A stretch of DNA of 64,000 nt, from positions 124,001-188,000 of the forward strand of contig CAZMOZ010000007.1 of NCBI GenBank assembly GCA_964568145.1, written 5' to 3'. Below the pieces are notes generated by a model. It saw only the letters and a list, made by a program, of their open reading frames with translations. It was not told the origin of the DNA and did no database searches. Positions within the stretch are counted from its first letter, which is position 1, and every line of letters starts with the position of its first letter. This DNA is from DSVZ01 sp964568145 (lineage in GTDB: Bacteria; Verrucomicrobiota; Verrucomicrobiia; Limisphaerales; J093). Below, in pieces: positions 39,557 to 45,368 of this stretch. A program made the position numbers and the translations under genes.

Positions 39557-41038
39557 ATGCTTTTCAACTCCTGGCCGTTCCTGATCTTTCTGGTGTGCAC
39601 CTTCACGGTGTACTACCTGATCCCGCTGGCTGGCGGCACGGTGAGTGTCCAGGTCGGATTTCTCGTGCTGGCCAGTTTCGTCTTTTACGGCTTTGACGGC
39701 CCGTGGCTCACGCTGTTGCTGGGCGGGTCCGTGCTGGTGAACGTTTATCTGAGCCGGCAGATCGTCCACCGCATCCGCGCCGGCCGGAGTCCGCGCGGGC
39801 ACCTCGCCGCCGGCGCGACGGTGAACCTGTTGATCCTGGGCTTCTTCAAATACGCCGGGTTCCTAGCGGAAGTGTTCCTGCCTGGCGAAGGCCTGGCCGG
39901 GGTGCGGGCGGCCTTGAAGTCCATTCCGCTGCCGATCGGCATTTCGTTCTTCACCTTTCACATGATCAGCCTGCTGGTGGACCTGGTGCGGCTTTCGGGC
40001 AGCGGCGGCGTGGCCAGCTTGGAACAGGAATACCTGGCCGGACGCACCGCCTCGGCGGGCGGCCGGGTGGCGCTGTACGTGGCGTTGTTTCCTCAGCTCA
40101 TCGCCGGGCCCATTCTCAAGGCGCATGAGTTCTTCGGCCAGGTGCGGTTGAAGCGGTTCGGAGAGATCGAATGGGCCGCCGCCGGCCGGCTGCTGGTGCT
40201 GGGGTATTTCCTGAAAATGGTCGTCGCTGACAACCTGCGCGAAGCCACGGGCCTGCTCACCACGCCGCTCATGCCCCGGCTGGGCGCGCTCGATCTCTGG
40301 GCGCTGCTGTACGGCTTTTCGTTCCAGATTTTCGCCGACTTCGCCGGCTACTCGCTCATCGCGCTGGGCCTGGGCAAGCTCTTCGGCTACCAGTTGCCCA
40401 CGAACTTCAACTTCCCGTACCTCGCCGCCTCGATCACCGAGTTCTGGCGGCGCTGGCACATCTCGCTGTCCTCCTGGCTCCGGCAATACCTGTACATCCC
40501 GCTGGGCGGCAGCCGGCGCGGCGAAGCGCGCACGTACGTGAACCTGTTCTTGGTGATGTTCTTAGGCGGACTCTGGCATGGCGCGGCCTGGAGCTACGCC
40601 ATCTGGGGCACCGCGCATGGCCTGTTCCTGGCCGGGGAGCGGCTGCTCGCCACGAAGGTCCTCCACAAGCCGGAAGGCGCCGGCACCGTGCCGGCGTCGC
40701 TGTTCTGGCGGCTGCTGCGCGCGGCACTGGTCTTCCAGGTGGTGTCCGTGCTGTGGGTGTTGTTTCTGATGCCGGACTTCAGCCAGGCGGCGCTGTTCTT
40801 TCAGCATTTGGTCACCCAGCCGCTCACGGGCAGTCCGCAGACGCTCTTCGTGGTGGCGGTGTACGGCGCACCGGTGGTCTTGGGGCACGTCCTGGCCTTG
40901 GGACGTGAGGCCGGGCTCTGGCCGGCATCGTGGATGGCACGCGCGCGGCGCTTCGACTGGCTGGCTTACGCGGTGCTGCTGTTCTTCATCGTGACGAACC
41001 CCGGCGCGACCGGCGCGTTCATCTACTTCCAGTTCTGA
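39557..41038 (+). CDS. MBOAT-family O-acyltransferase (AlgI/DltB-like)
   Basis: A 493-residue polytopic membrane protein of the AlgI class, which moves acyl groups across the membrane onto extracytoplasmic polymers. It starts MLFNSWPFLIFL, as AlgI-like proteins do, and has 'SLRQYLYIPLGGSRRG'-type cytosolic helices (here SSWLRQYLYIPLGGSRRG) and the catalytic histidine in FLGGLWHGAAWSYAIWGTAHG. The next gene encodes a periplasm-facing SGNH-like protein, the usual partner that completes acetyl transfer. Target polymer unknown. Confidence 0.92.
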   Translation: MLFNSWPFLIFLVCTFTVYYLIPLAGGTVSVQVGFLVLASFVFYGFDGPWLTLLLGGSVLVNVYLSRQIVHRIRAGRSPRGHLAAGATVNLLILGFFKYAGFLAEVFLPGEGLAGVRAALKSIPLPIGISFFTFHMISLLVDLVRLSGSGGVASLEQEYLAGRTASAGGRVALYVALFPQLIAGPILKAHEFFGQVRLKRFGEIEWAAAGRLLVLGYFLKMVVADNLREATGLLTTPLMPRLGALDLWALLYGFSFQIFADFAGYSLIALGLGKLFGYQLPTNFNFPYLAASITEFWRRWHISLSSWLRQYLYIPLGGSRRGEARTYVNLFLVMFLGGLWHGAAWSYAIWGTAHGLFLAGERLLATKVLHKPEGAGTVPASLFWRLLRAALVFQVVSVLWVLFLMPDFSQAALFFQHLVTQPLTGSPQTLFVVAVYGAPVVLGHVLALGREAGLWPASWMARARRFDWLAYAVLLFFIVTNPGATGAFIYFQF

Positions 41039-41130
41039 GCCGGAGCCTGCCAATGAAAACCGCCAGGACGCCAGAAACCACGAGTTCGCGCGAGCAAGTC
41101 CGGCGCAGCGTGCGACGGGCGGGCGCGGCG

Positions 41131-41166
41131 TTCATTCGTATAGATTCGTGCGCATTCGTGGTTCAT
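41131..41166 (+). repeat. 'ATTCGTG' repeat end, family C copy 2 (single arm)
   Basis: TTCATTCGTATAGATTCGTG then CGCATTCGTGGTTCAT, matching the right end of the family C elements, 18 bp before the ATG at 41184. A degenerate left-end remnant (GAAACCACGAGTTCG) is visible at 41074-41088. Confidence 0.6.
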
Positions 41167-41183
41167 ACCCCCGGCCAGACACC

Positions 41184-42044
41184 ATGAAGTTCTGCCTCCA
41201 GATGCTCGCGGCCACGGCGGTCCTGCTGGGCTTGTACCTCGCCGGGCTGCGCCTGACCGGTCTGCGCGCCGAGTATGCCGAGGCCAACGTGGTCGCCAAC
41301 GAAATCAAGTGGCAACGCTTCGAGCGGCAGCGCGACGCCGACGTGGTGCTGGTGGGCTCGTCCATCGGCGGACGCCTGCCCGCGCCCCGCGTGGCCGGGC
41401 CGGGCCGCACGGGTGTCAACCTCTGCCTGGACGGCAGCAGCCCCCGGCTGGGGATCGAATTGCTGCGCGAGGAACAGGTCTTTCCGCCGGTGCTGCTGGT
41501 GGAGGCCAACACGCTCACGCTTCCGCCCTCGCAAAACGATCAGACGCTGCGGGACAGCTTCCGCAGCTTCCAGAACACACTCGCCCGGCACGTGCCGCTC
41601 CTGCGCGCCGAGTGCCGGCCGGTGACGCTCGTCTTTTCCCTGCTCAAGGTCCGCGCCGACCAGCGTCGGGCGGGCGAACGCCCCGCGCCGCCACTCGACG
41701 AGGCCGTGGCCGCGCGGCTCGTCTCGGCCAGCCAGCTGGCGTCGGCCGGCGGGGCGGAAACCGCGGAGTCGCGGGACTGGCGGGAACGGCTGCGGCCATT
41801 TATGGAGCGGGGTTGCCGGGTGATGGTGGTGATGCTGCCGGACGGCGGCCAGGATCGCGCGAAGGATTACGCGGTCGCCCGGCAACTCACGGCGGCGGGC
41901 ATCCCGTTCCTCGACCTCAAAGGCGCGTTTCCCGAGACCGAATTTCGCTACACCGACGGCATCCATCTGGTGCGCCCCGCCGCGGAGGCGATTGCCGACC
42001 TGCTGGCGCGGGTGCTGCCGCGCCTGGAGCGGGCCGGGCCATGA
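41184..42044 (+). CDS. SGNH/GDSL-like acyltransferase partner of MBOAT (AlgJ/AlgX-like)
   Basis: A 286-residue protein with an N-terminal membrane anchor or signal (MKFCLQMLAATAVLLGLYLAGLRL). An SGNH-type first block, 'DADVVLVGSSIGGRL', carries the candidate nucleophile serine, and the closing 'FRYTDGIHLVRPAAEAIADLL' has the D-x-x-H pair. It follows the MBOAT gene by 145 nt, matching the algI-algJ/X style two-component acetylation systems in which the MBOAT protein exports the acyl group and the SGNH partner places it on the polymer. Family identity is inferred from motifs and position. Start ATG 41184 places the anchor at the N-terminus. Confidence 0.7.
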   Translation: MKFCLQMLAATAVLLGLYLAGLRLTGLRAEYAEANVVANEIKWQRFERQRDADVVLVGSSIGGRLPAPRVAGPGRTGVNLCLDGSSPRLGIELLREEQVFPPVLLVEANTLTLPPSQNDQTLRDSFRSFQNTLARHVPLLRAECRPVTLVFSLLKVRADQRRAGERPAPPLDEAVAARLVSASQLASAGGAETAESRDWRERLRPFMERGCRVMVVMLPDGGQDRAKDYAVARQLTAAGIPFLDLKGAFPETEFRYTDGIHLVRPAAEAIADLLARVLPRLERAGP

Positions 42045-42181
42045 TTCCCACCCGGCAGGGCTTGGCGGGGAAGCGGCTGCGGTGGATCGGAGTATGTGTA
42101 TTCTTGGCCGCTGGCTTCGCGCAAAGTCCGCTACACCAAAGCCGCCAAGGATGTCCGTGCCCCGCGTTTCCGGCCTCAGGC

Positions 42182-42622
42182 TCAGTTGTCCGCGTAACCG
42201 CTGCTCCACGAGCGCGCGGCGTCGTGGTTGCGCAGGTCCACTTGGTGATCCACGGCGGCCTTCATGGCCAGCAGCACCGAGACCCAGCCGGCGGCCACCT
42301 CGCACTTCTCGGGCTCACCCACCCCGGTGGCCAGCAGCGCCAAGATCGTCCCGCCGGCTCCGTCCCCGGCGAGCGTGAACTCGATGCGGGCGCCGAAGTA
42401 CTCGACGACAAACAGATCCGGCTCGCGGCGTTGAAGCACACGCCCAACCACCGGGGGATGCCCGCTGGAGCAAAAGGTGATCTCGCCGTCGGACTCGCGC
42501 GCGAACTCGGCCCAGAACGTCGCGCGGCCCTCGTCGGTGGCGAGCGCGGCGTACACCCGCGCCTGCGGCGAGCGGAAACGCACCCGCCAGCGAATCGTGC
42601 CTGGCTCGGGCTGGAACGGCAT
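42182..42622 (-). CDS. SRPBCC/AHSA1-like protein
   Basis: A 146-residue protein with the START-like (Bet v1) fold pattern: 'IRWRVRFRSPQARVYAALATDEGRATFWAEFARES' at the N-terminus, internal strands, and a C-terminal helix 'EVAAGWVSVLLAMKAAVDHQVDLRNHD'. Proteins of this kind bind hydrophobic ligands or Hsp90 and the exact role is unknown. It ends the minus-strand group 42.2-44.7 kb. ATG 42622 is chosen because the fold begins there. Confidence 0.7.
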   Translation of the reverse strand: MPFQPEPGTIRWRVRFRSPQARVYAALATDEGRATFWAEFARESDGEITFCSSGHPPVVGRVLQRREPDLFVVEYFGARIEFTLAGDGAGGTILALLATGVGEPEKCEVAAGWVSVLLAMKAAVDHQVDLRNHDAARSWSSGYADN

Positions 42623-42696
42623 GGCGGCGGCTTTCCTCGCACGTTGACGTCGCAACGCACGAGTTTTGTTTCAGGCCCGGACAACTCCCGACTTCG

Positions 42697-43674
42697 TCAT
42701 AGTCCCTTCACATTGCCCGTCCCTTGTTCTGCCTGTTCAGGAAAGCCGCCCGGCGGAACCCGCGACCGGCAAATCGAAAGGGCCGTGAGGGCCCTGCCGA
42801 GTGCCGCCTGCGCACTCGCGAGGTCGTCCTCCCTCAGTTGCCTGATCTCCTCGAAGATGAAGGGTTTTTCAGCGGGCGAGGCGCGCTTCAGGTCGTCCTG
42901 GAGTTTCTTGACCTGCTGGTTGATGTCATCAATGGCGGACTGCGCTTTCCGCACGGCTTCGACCTGTGTCTGGCAGCGGTCCACGCGGACTTCCCGCACT
43001 TCGAGCTTGCCCTTGATCTCAAACGCGTGCCGGCCCACCGCCCCGGGCCGGGTGTCTCCTGAAAGTGGCAGGGTGAAAGTTGTCGGCAGGGCGCTGGAGA
43101 AACCCTTGAAGCCTGAGACGAGGATGTCATCCAAGTCCAGGAGACCGGTCTTCACGGCCACTTTCTGCGGACCGGTCAGGGTGTCCTTGATGGCTGACCT
43201 GACCCGTTTGTCCACGCGCTCCCGGATGGCCTTGGCTATCGCCTCCCTGGCCGCCTCGTCAGTGTCCGCTTCCGCCTGCTGGATCTCCGAGAGGGTAAGC
43301 GCGTTGCCGAACGCGGCGCGAAGCTCGCTGACGAAAGCCTGAAAACCAGCGCGCACGGCGGCCTCGGGCGTTGCGTCCGCATCCCAAAGCGCGACGACCA
43401 GAATCAGGTGTGTTTCAAAGAGGTTGTCCTCCAATCGGGCGCGCAGCAGGCCCACCCGGGGCGGTATCGCCGCAGTCTGGCCCGCCCGCATGTCGTTCTG
43501 GATCACCACACGCGCGTTTGCGGACAACGGGGCGACGACATCCACGAGCGAATCCGTCTGGAGGGTCAGGTCGTCGATCCGGATCAGGACCGGCCAAATG
43601 TAAGGCTCTGAACCTTTCTCGGCCTCGCGGAGGCAGTGCAGGGATTCAAGGAGAAGTACAGCGTCAGATGGCAT
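42697..43674 (-). CDS. Unknown protein with C-terminal coiled coil
   Basis: A 325-residue cytosolic-looking protein of no recognised family. The first ~150 residues look like a mixed alpha/beta domain ('WPVLIRIDDLTLQTDSLVDVVAPLSANARVVIQNDMRAG'); the C-terminal third, 'CQTQVEAVRKAQSAIDDINQQVKKLQDDLKRASPAEKPFIFEEIRQLREDDL', is a coiled coil. A strong Shine-Dalgarno (GAAGGAGT, 7 nt before ATG 43674) fixes the start, in contrast to most genes in the window. Confidence 0.6.
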   Translation of the reverse strand: MPSDAVLLLESLHCLREAEKGSEPYIWPVLIRIDDLTLQTDSLVDVVAPLSANARVVIQNDMRAGQTAAIPPRVGLLRARLEDNLFETHLILVVALWDADATPEAAVRAGFQAFVSELRAAFGNALTLSEIQQAEADTDEAAREAIAKAIRERVDKRVRSAIKDTLTGPQKVAVKTGLLDLDDILVSGFKGFSSALPTTFTLPLSGDTRPGAVGRHAFEIKGKLEVREVRVDRCQTQVEAVRKAQSAIDDINQQVKKLQDDLKRASPAEKPFIFEEIRQLREDDLASAQAALGRALTALSICRSRVPPGGFPEQAEQGTGNVKGL

Positions 43675-43825
43675 GGGATTTACTCCTTCGTTGAGTGCCA
43701 ATTGATGGATGGAGCCTGACAGCCAAGCTCAGCGACTGCCTTCCGGGCACGCGCGCGTGTGAAGGCTTCCCGAGTTGGCCACGGCGGTAGCGCAAAATCA
43801 GGGTGTGGCTGCGGTGGCCCGCTGG

Positions 43826-44092
43826 TCAGGCCGGCTGGATGTTGCCCCGCTCGCCCTCCAATTCGACCCGCGTGATGCTGTCAACTGGCATGCCCATTTT
43901 CGCAAACCACGCCGCAAGCGTGTCCTGGCTGGGTGCCTCCATGACGCACACGGCCTTGCCTTCCGCCAGGTTGGCGAAGCTGCGATAGCCTTTGACGGTC
44001 GGGTCCTGTTGCGCCGCCAAGGCGAACTGCCGGAGCTGGTCCGCGGAGAATTTGCCGGGCGGCAGGGTGTGGATGCACATGAATTTAGCCAT
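43826..44092 (-). CDS. DUF4242-like small protein
   Basis: An 88-residue protein, 'MAKFMCIHTLPPGKFSADQLRQFALAAQ...FANLAEGKAVCVMEAPSQDTLAAWFAKMGMPVDSITRVE', resembling the small ferredoxin-like DUF4242 family (nickel-binding in one described member). AAAGG lies 9 nt before ATG 44092; an ATG two codons earlier is also possible. It lies between two unknown genes on the same strand. Confidence 0.6.
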   Translation of the reverse strand: MAKFMCIHTLPPGKFSADQLRQFALAAQQDPTVKGYRSFANLAEGKAVCVMEAPSQDTLAAWFAKMGMPVDSITRVELEGERGNIQPA

Positions 44093-44206
44093 GGTCATTT
44101 GCCTTTCTGTTTGGGTTGTTTTGTCTTGTCCTTACGGACGAAATGTTTCGCCGGCAGGAGGGTCGCGGTGACTTGCGCGGCGGCATGGAGCGGGTAGCCG
44201 TATGGT

Positions 44207-44701
44207 TCATCGTGTTGTCAACCAGTCCTTTCCGGCTCTTGCCCCAGACCCGCACGTACCCGGCGGGGTGATTTGAAATGCGATGTAACGCTCGTCGGTG
44301 AAGAGTTTTTTCACCTCGTCAATCGCCTGGTTCAACTGCTTGATCACGTCGGCAGCGTTCCGGCCTTTCACGGTCACCTTGACACCCACCCCGCCAACAT
44401 TGATCTCCGCCTCCAGCGTGACTTCGCCACCTTCCGGAGGTTTGCTGTCGGCATCCTTGTTGAGGGCGTCAGCGGTCGCTTGGTCCACCTTGTCGGGCTT
44501 TTCGGGTAGATCATTTCTTTGTTGAACGTCCTCGACCGCCTCCCTGGTCTTGGGTCCGTAAGTGCCATCCACGCCGTCTTTTCGGGGGCCCGAGTTGCCC
44601 AGATCGTACCCGGCTTTCTTGAGTTCGGCCTGGAGCTTCTTGATGTCCGCCTTGCTGCTGTTCGGGCTGATTTCCCGCGGAGGGTTGCCGGGCAGTTTCA
44701 T
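44207..44701 (-). CDS. Protein with peptidoglycan-binding-like domain
   Basis: A 164-residue protein whose N-terminal half, 'SSKADIKKLQAELKKAGYDLG...KDGVDGTYGPKTREAVEDVQQRNDLP', matches the PG_binding_1 repeat (DGxxGxxTxxAVxxFQ pattern). The rest contains a beta-rich segment and 'AADVIKQLNQAIDEVKKLF', a helix. No signal peptide is visible, unlike usual wall hydrolases, so it may bind peptidoglycan-like material from phage or secretion structures, or act only as a module. GGGAGGTAAC directly before the ATG is the strongest Shine-Dalgarno in the window. Confidence 0.65.
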   Translation of the reverse strand: MKLPGNPPREISPNSSKADIKKLQAELKKAGYDLGNSGPRKDGVDGTYGPKTREAVEDVQQRNDLPEKPDKVDQATADALNKDADSKPPEGGEVTLEAEINVGGVGVKVTVKGRNAADVIKQLNQAIDEVKKLFTDERYIAFQITPPGTCGSGARAGKDWLTTR

Positions 44702-45154
44702 GTTACCTCCCTTGCGCGCGTATCTGACTCGCAGTCTTGCTGCTGGCCGGGGATCCGCGGCCAGGAGGGGGTGGAAATTTCGCGTGCATTATGATTACCA
44801 TAAGATGACCTAGAAAGAAATGCAAGCACGACTTCGCGTCCGTCACGCCTGCACTGGCGCGACGTGGCGGTCAACCACGCAAGCTGTGTGCTGCAAAAGA
44901 CTTCCGTCTCCAGCAGGTTTCTCCCGGCTACCGCCGCGCGAATTCCGCGTGGCGATGGGTATCGCCTTCCGCTGGAACAGCCCCCACCCGGCTGGTCAGC
45001 GTCGCCGCCAGCCAAGCCTTCCCGGCTTTCCGGTTTCCCCCGCGGCACAAACGCATTGCCAACCGGCGGGTCTGTCCCTAGTTTGCCGCCGTGAGCATCG
45101 CCGTCCGCGCGACCACGACTTTCTAGCGTCCCCGGCCAACCGCCGCGGACGCCA

Positions 45155-45193
45155 ACGCCTCAGACTGGGAAGTCCGGGGCGTTTTTGTTTGTT
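45155..45193 (+). terminator. Terminator-like hairpin with T-tract
   Basis: ACGCC...GGCGT outer stem and GACT-GGGA-AGTC inner stem, followed by TTTTTGTTTGTT. It sits upstream of thrS and not behind a recognised plus-strand gene, so what it ends is unclear. Confidence 0.5.
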
Positions 45194-45198
45194 GAACC

Positions 45199-45359
45199 GA
45201 ACCACGAATGCACACGAACCGACACGAATGCCAGCCGGGACGCGGCCCGCAGGCTGTTTCAGCCTCGCCTGCGCACGCCGCGTTGAAGCGGGTTGAAGCA
45301 GGCGCCCCCAAGCGACCCGCCTTGACTGATTCGTGTCCGTTTGTGGCCATTGGTGGTTG
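45199..45359. repeat. 'ACCACGAATG' element, family C copy 3
   Basis: A 161-bp element with imperfect inverted ends: left GAACCACGAATGCACACGAA (45199-45218), right ending TTGTGGCCATTGGTGGTT (45342-45359). The right end stops 9 bp before the thrS ATG. Confidence 0.7.
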
Positions 45360-45368
45360 ACCCCTTTT

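Larger units (their letters stand above)
44702..45368. other. 667-bp spacer before thrS with a terminator-like hairpin and family C element
   Basis: Contains a possible promoter-like stretch ahead of 45075 (TTGCCAACCGGCGGGTCTGTCCCTAGTTT), a hairpin at 45155-45182 followed by TTTTTGTTTG (terminator-like), and the family C element at 45199-45359. The order promoter-like/terminator could mark a small RNA of about 100 nt (~45080-45190), but I see no known structure. Confidence 0.4.

Noticed and set aside
42041..42180. A possible gene starting at 42041 (MIPTRQGLAGKRL...) overlapping the SGNH gene stop
   Set aside because: It begins like a signal peptide, but the frame soon runs into the opposite-strand SRPBCC gene with no domain likeness.
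44820..45150. A tRNA or other known structured RNA upstream of thrS
   Set aside because: I could not find a T-loop or cloverleaf; only the terminator-like hairpin is convincing.
20396..45359. Repeats as a CRISPR array
   Set aside because: The repeats are scattered single copies with palindromic ends and no regular spacers or cas genes.
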